Positions 35,488-44,900 of a stretch of 64,000 bases of DNA are shown here, in pieces. The notes below the pieces were generated by a model. It ran no database searches. It was not told the origin of the DNA and saw nothing but the letters and a program-made list of their open reading frames with translations. Origin of the DNA: Pirellulales bacterium (GTDB taxonomy: Bacteria; Planctomycetota; Planctomycetia; Pirellulales; JAEUIK01); the NCBI GenBank assembly GCA_019636335.1, contig JAHBXR010000002.1:124001-188000 (forward strand), in the 5' to 3' direction. The translations under genes and the position numbers were made by a program. The stretch's first letter is position 1, and every line of letters starts with the position of its first letter.

Positions 35488-35697
35488 GGAACGGATCCTT
35501 CGGGTCGTAACGATTAGGAAAACCGCGGTCGAGTGCCTCGCCGCGCGAAGTCGATAGCGATGAAGTGGAATCAGATTTGCCTGCCGTGCGGCCCGGCCGC
35601 TCAGCTTACGAGAAACTCCGCTTCGATGAACGTACGCGCCCCCTCCGCGTCATGCCCTGTAGTGACGGCTCGCCCAAACTTGGCCGTGCTGTCGGGC

Positions 35698-38301
35698 ATG
35701 TTGCGCACGGGTGTGTTGATTCTAGCTGCCCTGGCCGCCGCGCCCACCGCCGCGCGCGATCCCTACGCCGTCGAGGTGTTCGCGAGCGACTTCGACCAGG
35801 GAGCCGACGCGAACTTCGATCGCTGGCCCGACGGCTGGACCCGCAAACGCGGACCCGATTACCCCCATTACGTCGAGATCGAGCTGGAACCGGACGCTTC
35901 TCCGTCGTCGGGGCGGACGCTGGTCGTGCGGCTCAATGGTGGCGCCGCGGCGGTGCGCAGCCCGGCCATTGCCATCAGTCCCGACTTTACCTACGTGCTC
36001 GAGGGCATGATTCGGACCGAAGGGCTCCGGCACGATCGCGCCTTTCTCACGCTGACGATTCTCGACGCGCAGAATCGCGTGCTCGATAGTTACCATTCCG
36101 AGCCCATCCGGGGCGATTCGCCCTGGACGCGCGTCCGCATCGGGCCGGTGGCCTCCGATCATCGCGACGCGCGCAGTGCCTTGATCGGCCTGCACGTCGA
36201 AGCCGGAAGCCCCCAGGATCTGCAGGGCGCCGCCGCGTTCGACGATCTGTGGCTCGGCCGGTTGCCGCGCATGCAATTGGCGACAAGCGTTCCCCTGGGA
36301 ATGTACGAATCGACCGGCGAGGTCGAGCTGCGCTGCGAGATTACCGGCCTGGCCGATCCCGATTGGCGGGTCTCGCTCGCCCTCGAAGATGCCCGCGACC
36401 AACCCGTCGACCATCAGACGCTCGTCGTCAGCGAGTCGAACTCCACTCCGGCGGCGCGCGTCATGCGGCGCGATCTCGTGACGGGCAAGGAACACTATTC
36501 GAGCGAGGTGGTCTGGCGGCCGCAGCTCGACGAGGTGGGTTTTTACCGCCTGCGCGCCGAATTGCTCGGAAACGAGGGGCCGGTTCTCGAACGTTCGCTA
36601 TCGCTGGCCGTCATACGACCCGAGCCACAGCGCGGTGCCGGCGAGTTCGGCTGGACGCTGCCGCGCGGCGATCGGCCCCTCCCCATTCCGATGCTGGCGC
36701 AACTGCTGGGGCAGGTGGGCATCAACTGGGTCAAGTTCCCCCTCTGGCACGACGTGCAAGATACGGCGCGCGTGAACGACCTGATCTGGTTCACCGAACA
36801 GATGCGGGCCCAGGGCATCACGGTGGTCGGCTTGCTGCACGAGCCGCCACCCGCCGTCCGCGCGCAGTTCGGCAACTCCGCTTCGCTCGAGGCCGCCGAT
36901 CTGTTCACCACGCCCAGTGAAGTCTGGTTTCCCTCGCTCGAGTCGGTGCTCTTACGATCGTCGATCAACGTCCGCCGTTGGCAGTTGGGCACGGATCTCG
37001 ACCAGTCGTTCGTGGGCTTCAGCGGTCTCGAGAAGAAGATCGCCGAGCTCAAGCAGATGATGGATACGGTCGGGCACGACGTGCAATTGGGCTTCGGTTG
37101 GAACTGGACCTATGAGCAGCCCGCTTCGCCCGACGTCGCCTGGCGCTTCCTCGCCCTTTCGGCACACCCACCCCTCACGGCCGAAGAGCTGCGTGCCTAT
37201 CTGACATTGCCACGCAACCCGCGTGTCGCGAGGTTCGTGGCCATCGAGCCGCTCGATCGTCGCCGCTACACGAACGACGTCCGTGCGGCCGACCTCGTCG
37301 AGCGGATGATGGCGGCGAAACGCGCCGGTGTCGAAGCGATGTTCGTGCCCGATCCGGTCAGCACCGATCGCGGACTCTTGAACGACGATGGTACCCCGGG
37401 CGAGTTGCTCTTGCCGTGGCGCACCACGGCGATCGCGCTGGCCGGAACGGAGTGTCTTGGTCAGATGTCGCTCCCCGGGGGCAGCTCGAACGACGTCTTC
37501 GTCCGCAATGGCGAGGCGGTGATGGTCGCCTGGAATGCCCGCGCGCAGCGCGAGCAGATCTACCTGGGCGAGAAGGTCGAGCAGCTCGATATCTGGGGAC
37601 GCGCCCGAAAACCCGAAGTTGTGCAGGGAGAGCAGGTCATCGACGTGGGACCCCTTCCGACGTTCATCACCGGCATGAATGAGCCCGTGGCGCGTTGGCG
37701 ACATTCCGTCGATTTCGGCCGGCGGCAGTTGCCCAGCGTTTTTGGCAAGCCGCACGGGCAGACCCTGCGCTTCAAAAACTTCTTTCCCAACGGCGCCGGC
37801 GGTCGCGCGACCATCGTGACGCCGCCGGAATGGATCGTCAGCCCCCACAGCTTCGATTTCGAACTGGCCGCGGGCGAAGAGGTCGAGCTGCCCCTGACGA
37901 TTCTCTTCTCGTCCGATGCGAACAGTGGTCCGCAGCAAGTACGCATCGACTTCGAGGTCAACGCCGATCGCCCCTACAAGTTCAGCGCCTATCGCCGTCT
38001 CGACGTGGGCTTGGGAGATATTTCGATTGAGTTGACGAGCGAGTTGCTGCCCAATGGCGATCTCGAAGTGCAACAACGGCTGACCAACACCACGGACGAG
38101 GCCGTAAGCTTCACGTGCAGCCTGTTCGCGCCGCAGCGGCGTCGCATTCGCCGCCAGGTACTGCACCTCTATCGTGGGACCGATGTCACGACCTACCGCA
38201 TCGAGAATGGCCAGGCCTTGATCGGACAAATGCTCTGGCTACGGGCCGACGAGATTGGCGGATCGCGTTCGCTGAACTACCATTTCCGGGCGCAAGAGTA
38301 A
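35698..38301 (+). CDS. Large exported protein with possible glycosidase-like TIM barrel
   Basis: From the ATG at 35698 the protein has 867 residues. A signal peptide (MLRTGVLILAALAAAPTAAR) is followed by an N-terminal beta-rich domain (about 22-180, carbohydrate-binding-like), an Ig-like region (about 185-300), and a central region (about 310-560) with GINWVKFPLWHDVQD, ITVVGLLHEPPP and AELKQMMDTVGHDVQLG that reads like a (beta/alpha)8 glycoside hydrolase. The C-terminal ~250 residues are beta-rich, with NEW/NDD-type adhesion-like modules. The catalytic acids could not be assigned. The gene's open frame runs further upstream (35533), but the signal peptide sets the start. Confidence 0.7.
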   Translation: MLRTGVLILAALAAAPTAARDPYAVEVFASDFDQGADANFDRWPDGWTRKRGPDYPHYVEIELEPDASPSSGRTLVVRLNGGAAAVRSPAIAISPDFTYVLEGMIRTEGLRHDRAFLTLTILDAQNRVLDSYHSEPIRGDSPWTRVRIGPVASDHRDARSALIGLHVEAGSPQDLQGAAAFDDLWLGRLPRMQLATSVPLGMYESTGEVELRCEITGLADPDWRVSLALEDARDQPVDHQTLVVSESNSTPAARVMRRDLVTGKEHYSSEVVWRPQLDEVGFYRLRAELLGNEGPVLERSLSLAVIRPEPQRGAGEFGWTLPRGDRPLPIPMLAQLLGQVGINWVKFPLWHDVQDTARVNDLIWFTEQMRAQGITVVGLLHEPPPAVRAQFGNSASLEAADLFTTPSEVWFPSLESVLLRSSINVRRWQLGTDLDQSFVGFSGLEKKIAELKQMMDTVGHDVQLGFGWNWTYEQPASPDVAWRFLALSAHPPLTAEELRAYLTLPRNPRVARFVAIEPLDRRRYTNDVRAADLVERMMAAKRAGVEAMFVPDPVSTDRGLLNDDGTPGELLLPWRTTAIALAGTECLGQMSLPGGSSNDVFVRNGEAVMVAWNARAQREQIYLGEKVEQLDIWGRARKPEVVQGEQVIDVGPLPTFITGMNEPVARWRHSVDFGRRQLPSVFGKPHGQTLRFKNFFPNGAGGRATIVTPPEWIVSPHSFDFELAAGEEVELPLTILFSSDANSGPQQVRIDFEVNADRPYKFSAYRRLDVGLGDISIELTSELLPNGDLEVQQRLTNTTDEAVSFTCSLFAPQRRRIRRQVLHLYRGTDVTTYRIENGQALIGQMLWLRADEIGGSRSLNYHFRAQE

Positions 38302-38337
38302 TCCGCTCCGCAGGTGGTGATCGCGCGATCGCATCTT

Positions 38338-38410
38338 AACCCGAAGCGTAAGCGAGGGGCTTCTTGGAGAGAACGTCGATCGAGGAATCGCCTCGCTGAC
38401 GCTTCGGGTT
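38338..38410. repeat. Terminal-inverted-repeat element, copy A
   Basis: The ends AACCCGAAGCGTAAGCGAGG (38338-38357) and CCTCGCTGACGCTTCGGGTT (38391-38410) are inverted, with one mismatch over 20 bases. The 33-bp interior contains TTCTTGGA, also found in the copy at 60157-60235. It is placed between two genes, just before the Nif3 gene. No coding potential. Confidence 0.8.
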
Positions 38411-38447
38411 GTGATTCCCGTCGGATGTCACTTACAAGGTATTCGCC

Positions 38448-39245
38448 GTGTCTAGTGTTCGTACGATCGCGCAATTCTTGGATGACTTCGCCCCTGCCGA
38501 ATTGGCCGAGCAGTGGGACAACGTTGGCCTCTTGGTCGGTGATGCCGGCGCCGAGGTCGAGCGCGTGATGACCTGTCTCACGATCACGCCGGCCAGTGCC
38601 CACGAGGCCATCGAGTCGGGCGCCCAGTTGATCGTGGCACATCACCCGCTGCCGTTTCGCCCCTTCAAGCGGATCACGCGCGACACGATCACCGGCCGCA
38701 TGCTGCTCGATCTGATCGCCGCGCGCGTGGCCGTCTACAGTCCTCACACGGCGTTCGATTCCGCGGCGGCAGGCATCAATCAGCAATTGGCCGAGGGGTT
38801 GAAGCTGCTCGACGTCCGCCCCCTCACGCCCGCGGCGAATACTGTGGTGCCGCCCCATTTGGGAACGGGCCGTTGCGGAAGACTGGCCAGGCCGCTCACG
38901 CTCGACCAACTGGCCGCGGAGTTGAAGCAGTTCCTTAAGATCGAGTCGCTCCAGGTCGTCGGCGATTCCAGCCAAGAGGTCGAGCTGGTGGCCGTGGCCT
39001 GCGGCAGCGCCGGCGAGCTCGTCGATTCGGCCATCGAGTTGGGCTGCGAGTGTTTTGTAACGGGCGAGGCCCGCTTTCATACGGCCCTCGAGGCCGAGGC
39101 CCAGGGCATCGGCCTGCTGCTCGCCGGACACTACGCCACCGAGCGTTTCGCCGTCGAGACGCTGGCCACCCTGCTCGGCCGGCAGTTTGCCGACGTCGAG
39201 GTCTGGGCCAGCCGCAGCGAGGCCGATCCGCTCCGCTGGCTCTGA
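38448..39245 (+). CDS. Nif3-like dinuclear metal-centre protein
   Basis: The protein has 265 residues from a GTG start. Nif3/YbgI-family signatures are present: LAEQWDNVGLLVGD near the start, IVAHHPLPFRPFK with two metal-binding His, YSPHTAFDSAAAGINQQLAEGL with further His/Asp, and VACGSAGELVDSAIELG, FVTGEARFH and LAGHYATERFAVETL near the end. Members form hexamers with a dinuclear metal site; the biochemical role is uncertain. It follows a repeat element and has no co-directional partner close by. Confidence 0.9.
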   Translation: MSSVRTIAQFLDDFAPAELAEQWDNVGLLVGDAGAEVERVMTCLTITPASAHEAIESGAQLIVAHHPLPFRPFKRITRDTITGRMLLDLIAARVAVYSPHTAFDSAAAGINQQLAEGLKLLDVRPLTPAANTVVPPHLGTGRCGRLARPLTLDQLAAELKQFLKIESLQVVGDSSQEVELVAVACGSAGELVDSAIELGCECFVTGEARFHTALEAEAQGIGLLLAGHYATERFAVETLATLLGRQFADVEVWASRSEADPLRWL

Positions 39246-39540
39246 GCTCGCTCGTCGGGGGGACAGGTCCGCCGCTCGGGGTGGAATTCGGGCCTTTGGG
39301 GCGTTTGCTGGCTGAACCTCTCCGCGTTGACACCCCTCTTTACCGGTCGTATGCTTGTTTCGTACGTTTTGTCACGGTCCGCAGCCCAGGATTTTGCCCT
39401 CGTGGACGTCTCGTTCCAGATCGCACGGCCGGTCGTCGTCGAGCGTGTTTCGCTCGTCGCGACGGGCATTATTCGTGCGATTAGCGAGATTACCCAGGAG
39501 GTAAGGCCGTAGGGCTTCGACCGGCACGACCGATCAACCG

Positions 39541-39580
39541 CAGCCCTGAGGCCTATGCAGCCACAGGGCTGTTTTCGTTT
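39541..39580 (+). terminator. Attenuator- or terminator-like hairpin before cimA
   Basis: CAGCCCTG (39541-39548) pairs with CAGGGCTG (39564-39571), with an additional GGC/GCC pair inside, and is followed by TTTTCGTTT. This is the form of an intrinsic terminator. It lies 35 bp before the start codon of cimA and about 300 bp after the Nif3 gene stop, so it may be a transcription attenuator in the cimA leader or simply the Nif3 terminator. A purine-rich CCAGGAGGTAAGG stretch lies upstream at 39493-39505. The rest of 39246-39614 shows no convincing gene. Confidence 0.55.
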
Positions 39581-39614
39581 CAGGGCGCCAACCGCCAACA
39601 CCGAGGTACCGGCC

Positions 39615-41243
39615 ATGCGCCGCATTCAGATCTACGACACCACGCTCCGCGACGGTAGCCAGGGTGAAGGAGTCAGCTTCTCGCTCGAGGACAAGCTGGC
39701 CATTACCGAACGGCTCGACGCGCTCGGCTTCGATTTTGTCGAGGGGGGCTACCCGCTGTCGAACGAGAAGGACGCGCAATACTTCCAACGCGTGCAGCAG
39801 CTTCCGCTCGACCACGCCGCCGTGTGCGCCTTCGGCATGACGCGGCGCAAGGGGATCGCCGCGGCCGACGATCCGGGCATGCAGGCCCTGGTGCATGCCG
39901 GTGCCTCGGTCATCACGCTGGTCGGCAAGACGTGGGACTTTCACGCCACCGAGATCCTGCACGTCTCGCTCGACGAGAACATCGCCATGATCGCCGACAG
40001 CGTGGCCTACCTCCGCTCGTGCGGCCGCCGGGTGATCTACGACGCCGAGCATTTCTTCGACGGCACGAAGGCCAACGCCGACTACGCGCTGGCCACGATC
40101 CGCGCCGCGGCCGACGCCGGCGCCGAGATCGTCGTCCTGTGCGATACGAATGGCGGCAGCCTGCCCGAGGAAATCGCCGAGCTGACACGCCGTGCCGTCG
40201 ACGCGCTCCCGGTGCCGGTGGGCATCCATTGCCACAACGACTGCGAACTGGCGGTAGCCAATTCGCTGGCGGCCATCGACGCCGGGGCCTCGCACGTGCA
40301 GGGCACCATCAACGGACTCGGCGAGCGCTGCGGCAATGTCGACCTGATTACCGTGGTTGCCAACCTGACGTTGAAGAAACGGGGCTACGAGGCGCTGCAC
40401 GCCAACAAGCTCGAGCATCTCACCGAGCTGTCGCGGTTCGTCTATGAAACGGCCAACATGCACTTCCGCGACAATCAACCCTTCGTCGGTCGCAGTGCCT
40501 TCGCGCACAAGGGGGGCATGCACGCCCACGCCGTCAATCGCGTCGCCCGCAGCTACGAGCACATCGACCCCACGCTCGTCGGCAACGAGCGGCGCATCCT
40601 GGTGAGCGAGCTATCGGGCAAGTCGAACATCTTGGCGCTCGCCACGCGGCATAACATCGCCGACGATCCCAAAGTGGCCGAAAAGATTCTGGCCGAGGTC
40701 GTCCGGCTCGAAAACTCCGGCTATCAGTTCGAGGCGGCCGAGGCGTCGTTCGACCTGCTGGTCAAACGCACCATGGGGGCCTTCGAGCCACACTTTGAAC
40801 GCTTGAACTATCGCGTCGAGGTGCAGACCGACGAGCAGGGGACCGTCACCACCGAGGCCACGGTCAAGCTGCGCGTGCGCGACGAGCTGCGCCACGAAGT
40901 GGCCGAGGGAGATGGTCCGGTGAACGCGCTCGATGCGGCGCTCCGCAAGGCACTGCTGGGCGTTTACCCCGCGCTGGCCGAGGTGAACCTGGTCGATTAC
41001 AAAGTCCGCGTGATCAACTCCGAGGCGTCGACCGCCGCACGCGTCCGCGTGGTCATCGAAAGCCGCGACGAGCACGACGTGTGGGGCACGGTCGGCGTCA
41101 GCGAAAACGTCGTCGAGGCGAGCTGGATGGCGCTGCTCGACAGCATCGAGTACAAACTCTACAAGGACGAAGCCCGACGCGCGCAACCCAAGTCCGCCCC
41201 GAGTAAGGAGCGCGAGCCCGCCCCGGCCGGCGCGGGTCGGTGA
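39615..41243 (+). CDS. cimA: (R)-citramalate synthase
   Basis: From the ATG at 39615 the protein has 542 residues. It condenses pyruvate with acetyl-CoA to give citramalate, the first step of the threonine-independent isoleucine route. The catalytic TIM barrel starts IQIYDTTLRDGSQGEG, the metal-binding CDTNGGSLPEEI and HCHNDCELAVANSLAAIDAGA segments are present, and GTINGLGERCGNVDL is typical of the LeuA/CimA family. FAHKGGMHAHAVNRVARSYEHIDP follows. The C-terminal ~150 residues are the regulatory LeuA-dimer domain for feedback inhibition. The start is preceded by GAGGTA. The overall pattern fits the TIGR00977-type CimA better than 2-isopropylmalate synthase. Confidence 0.9.
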   Translation: MRRIQIYDTTLRDGSQGEGVSFSLEDKLAITERLDALGFDFVEGGYPLSNEKDAQYFQRVQQLPLDHAAVCAFGMTRRKGIAAADDPGMQALVHAGASVITLVGKTWDFHATEILHVSLDENIAMIADSVAYLRSCGRRVIYDAEHFFDGTKANADYALATIRAAADAGAEIVVLCDTNGGSLPEEIAELTRRAVDALPVPVGIHCHNDCELAVANSLAAIDAGASHVQGTINGLGERCGNVDLITVVANLTLKKRGYEALHANKLEHLTELSRFVYETANMHFRDNQPFVGRSAFAHKGGMHAHAVNRVARSYEHIDPTLVGNERRILVSELSGKSNILALATRHNIADDPKVAEKILAEVVRLENSGYQFEAAEASFDLLVKRTMGAFEPHFERLNYRVEVQTDEQGTVTTEATVKLRVRDELRHEVAEGDGPVNALDAALRKALLGVYPALAEVNLVDYKVRVINSEASTAARVRVVIESRDEHDVWGTVGVSENVVEASWMALLDSIEYKLYKDEARRAQPKSAPSKEREPAPAGAGR

Positions 41244-41802
41244 CGAAGAAACCATCCACGGATTTCACGAATTGGAAGAATGCCGCCGGAATAACCCGAA
41301 GCGTGAGTTTTGAAGTGGCCCGATACGATCCGGGGTTGGCGACGCGCGAAAATCCGCGGCCAGCGCGGTGGCCGAAAATCGACAGCGCGGCGAGATGTGC
41401 ATCCGTGTACAGTAGGTCAGGTACGCGCGTACCTGACACTTGTTCGACTCGGCCACGTCGAATGTCTTCGCCCTCGCGCGAGTGGTGCGCGATGGTGCGC
41501 GAACCAGCGCCTCCTAACGAGGCCACCAATACCCGCTTGAGAAGCACGATCGCCCAGCCTGGTCCTCGATATGCAAGTGCCCACCACCGCGCCGCTTGCA
41601 ACGAATCCGCTGCTCCTGGGGCGACCGAGTGGTCCGCCGTGGTGCGCGAGGGTGCGCGAACCAACACAATTTCATTCAAAAATCACAAACGCGAAGCGTC
41701 AGCGAGGAAAAACACCAGCGCGATGCAACAACAATTTTGTAGGTCAGGTACCCCGTACCTGACCTACGTGCCTTCCTCGCGGACGCTTCGCGCTTAGGAG
41801 AA
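41244..41802. repeat. Repeat-rich intergenic island
   Basis: This part of the 736-bp gap before valS holds several short repeats and no credible gene. An AACCCGAAGCGTGAG half-element is at 41293-41307. A 22-bp perfect palindrome built on GTCAGGTAC lies at 41416-41437. Near-duplicate GTGGTGCGCGA / GGTGCGCGAACCA stretches are at 41483-41505 and 41639-41663. The element at 41688-41795 is described separately. The 5' end resembles dispersed plain repeats (CCACGGATTTCACGAATT) known from many planctomycete genomes. Confidence 0.6.
41688..41795. repeat. Terminal-inverted-repeat element, copy B, with nested palindrome
   Basis: The ends AACGCGAAGCGTCAGCGAGG (41688-41707) and CCTCGCGGACGCTTCGCGCTT (41775-41795) are imperfect inverted repeats of the same family as 38338-38410 and 60157-60235. 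Nested inside is a 13-bp perfect inverted repeat GTAGGTCAGGTAC (41739-41751) and GTACCTGACCTAC (41755-41767) with a 3-base loop. The nested arm repeats the sequence at 41413-41425. No coding potential. Confidence 0.7.
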
Positions 41803-41923
41803 CAGTCCGTTGAAAAACTCAACGGACTGCGACATCGCAGGGATGCGATGACAAAACAGCGATGTAAGTCGTTATTTTGCGAGCCGTGCGGAGCTTTGCT
41901 CCGCACTTGGCGAGGTTGATAAG
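41803..41923. repeat. 121-bp hairpin-rich repeat, copy 2
   Basis: Second copy of the element at 33852-33972, in the same orientation, with 6 differences over 121 bases. In this copy the third hairpin (GCGGAGC / GCTCCGC around TTT) is perfect, which suggests that structure is conserved. It lies 57 bp before the valS start codon, so it forms part of the valS leader, unlike copy 1, which lies behind rsmE. Confidence 0.85.
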
Positions 41924-41979
41924 GTGCCGGAGCAAACGAAGAGCAACGTTCGACTACACACCAAAATCTTGGATATCCC

Positions 41980-44900
41980 ATGTCGATGGCGACGAGCAAA
42001 GACGAGCTGCCGAAGCAGTATGAGCACAACGCGGCGCAGGCCCGCTGGTACCAGTTCTGGGAAGAGCGCGGCTATTTTCACAGCGTCCCCGATCCGAAAC
42101 GCAAGCCCTTTACCATCGTCATTCCTCCGCCGAACGTGACCGGCGCGCTCCACCTGGGGCACGCGCTGAACAACTCGCTGCAAGATATCCTCATCCGCTA
42201 CAAGCGGATGCAGGGCTTCAATACCCTCTGGATGCCCGGCACCGATCACGCCGGCATCGCCACCCAGGCGATCGTCGAAAAACGACTGCTCGAAGAAGAA
42301 AAAAAGTCGCGGCACGATCTCGGTCGCGACGGCCTCATCGAGCGCATCTGGAACTGGAAGCAGGAGTACGAAGCCCGCATTCTCAGCCAGCTCAAGCAGA
42401 TGGGCTGCAGTTGCGACTGGCAGCGCACGCGGTTCACGCTCGACGACATCTGCGCCCGCGCCGTGCGTTTCACCTTCTTCCGCTTGTTCGGCGATGGTTT
42501 GATCTATCGCGGCAAGCGATTGGTGAATTGGGATACCTACCTGCAAACCGCCGTCAGTGACGACGAAGTCGAATACAAAACCGTGCCCGGCAGCTTCTGG
42601 CACCTGCGCTACCCGGTGGTGAACCCTCAGCCGGGCGAGCCGACCCACGTCACCGTGGCCACGACCCGCCCCGAGACGATGCTGGGCGATACCGCCGTGG
42701 CGGTGCATCCCGACCCGGCCAAAGCGCTCGACGCGGCCCGCGCCCTCCTCGAGGCAAAACTGGCCGAAGCACCCGAAAAACAGAAACCCGAAATTCAAGC
42801 TCAAATCGACGAGCTGGCCGAGCGGCGCCGTACCCTCTTGCCGGAGCTGGAGACGCTGCGCGACATGGCCCGCGCCGGTCGGCATGTACTGTTGCCCCTG
42901 TTGAATCGCGAGATTCCGCTCGTGGCCGATGTGTGGGCCAAGCCGGAGCTCGGCAGCGGCTGCGTCAAAATCACCCCCGCTCACGATCCCAACGACTACG
43001 AAGTCGGGCTGCGCCAGAAACTCCCGATGACGAACATCCTCAACTTCGACGGCACTCTGAATGATGCCGCCGGAACCTATCGCGGGCTGACCATGTCAGA
43101 CGCACGCAAACGCGTCGTCGAGGATCTCGACGCACAGGGCCTGCTGGCCGCGGTGGAGAATCGCGAGATCGAGCTGGCGCACTCCGATCGCTCGAAGACG
43201 CCGATCGAGCCCTTGCTGGCCGATCAATGGTTCGTGCGGATGGAGCAGCTCGCCCAAACCGCGATGGACGCCGTGACCGGCGGCCGCGTGCGAATCGTGC
43301 CAGCCCGCTACGCACGCAGTTACCTCGACTGGCTGAGCGAGAAACGCGATTGGCCGGTCGGGCGGCAACTGTGGTGGGGGCACCGCATCCCCATCTGGTA
43401 CAACGACACCGCCACCGAAGCAGAACTGCAAACGGCCTTCCAAGATCGCGACGATATCACCTGGACGCGCGACGAGGCCGGCAACCGCTGGCTCATCTGC
43501 TCGCGCGACGAGGATCTGGCCGAAAATGCCCTGCCCGGCCACAAGCTCGTGCAAGACGCCGAGGTCCTCGATACCTGGTTCAGCTCCGCCCTCTGGCCCC
43601 ATTCGACCCTGGGCTGGCCCGAGCAGACGCCGGAGCTGGCCTACTACTATCCCACCAGCGTCCTCGTGACGAGCCGCGACATCATCACGCTCTGGGTGGC
43701 GCGGATGGTGATTACGGGACTCTACAACGTGGGCAAAGTGCCGTTCCACGACGTCTATATTCACCCCAAGATCCTCGACGGCTACGGCGAAGGGATGTCG
43801 AAGTCGAAGGGCAACGGCGTCGATCCGATCGACGTGATGGAGAAGTTCGGCGCCGATGCGCTGCGCTTCGGCCTCGCGCATCTCACCACCGAGACGCAAG
43901 ACGTGCGGATGCCGGTGGAATTCGAGTGTCCGCACTGCCAGAAGCTGGTGGAACAAACCAAGAAGAACCGCGTGCTGCCGCGCATCGAGTGCCCGCAGTG
44001 CGGCCAGGCCTTCTCGACGCAGTGGGCCAAGGCCCCCGCCGACACGGCTTTGCCGCGTGGCGCCGTGGTGAGCGAACGCTTCGAGGGCGCGCGCAACTTC
44101 TGCAACAAGTTGTGGAACGCGAGCCGCTTTGCGCTTTTGAATCTCGACGGCTACGCACCGGCCCCGGTGAAAGACGACGAGCTGGCGGTCGAAGACCGCT
44201 GGCTCTTGAGTCGCCTGGCCACCGTGACCACGCAGGTGACCGAGGCGCTCGACACGTATCGCTTCGCCGATGCCTGTCGCACGCTGTACGACTTCGCCTG
44301 GAACGAGTTCTGCAGCTTCTACGTGGAGATGGTCAAGAATCGTCTGAGTGATCCTTCCGCGCGACCAGTGGCACAACGCGTGCTAGCCCACGCGCTCGAT
44401 ACGCTGCTGCGATTGTTGCACCCGATGATTCCCTTCCTGGCGGAAGAGGTATGGCAACTGTTGCGCGAGGCGGCGCCCGAGCGCGGCTTGCCGCAGCCTG
44501 CCCCCGCGGCCGAAAGCGTGATGCTGGCCCCCTGGCCGGTGGCCGAACTGGCTCGGCAGGATCAAGCCATCGAACGCCGCTTCGGTCTTTTCCAGGAGGT
44601 GCTGCGTGGGCTGCGCGAGATTCGCAGCCGGCAGAACATTCCGCCGCGGACCGAGATCTCTTTCTCCGTGCGGACCGATGCCGAGACCGCCACGCTGCTC
44701 CAACCAATGGAGCCTTATTTCGATTCAATGGCCGAGGCCAAGGCCAGCCAGTGGGGCCCTGACGTGGAGCCGCCGGCGACGCACGCCAAGGTGGCACTGC
44801 CTGGCATCGAGATCTACGCCGATCTCGCCGGCCTGATCGACGTGGAAGCCGAAATCAAGCGCAACGAGAAAGAGCAGGAAAAAGTGCTCGCCGGCATCGG

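Noticed and set aside
39327-39512. Short open frame upstream of cimA as a leader peptide
   Set aside because: It is not rich in branched-chain residues in a regulatory run and ends before the hairpin without clear coupling.
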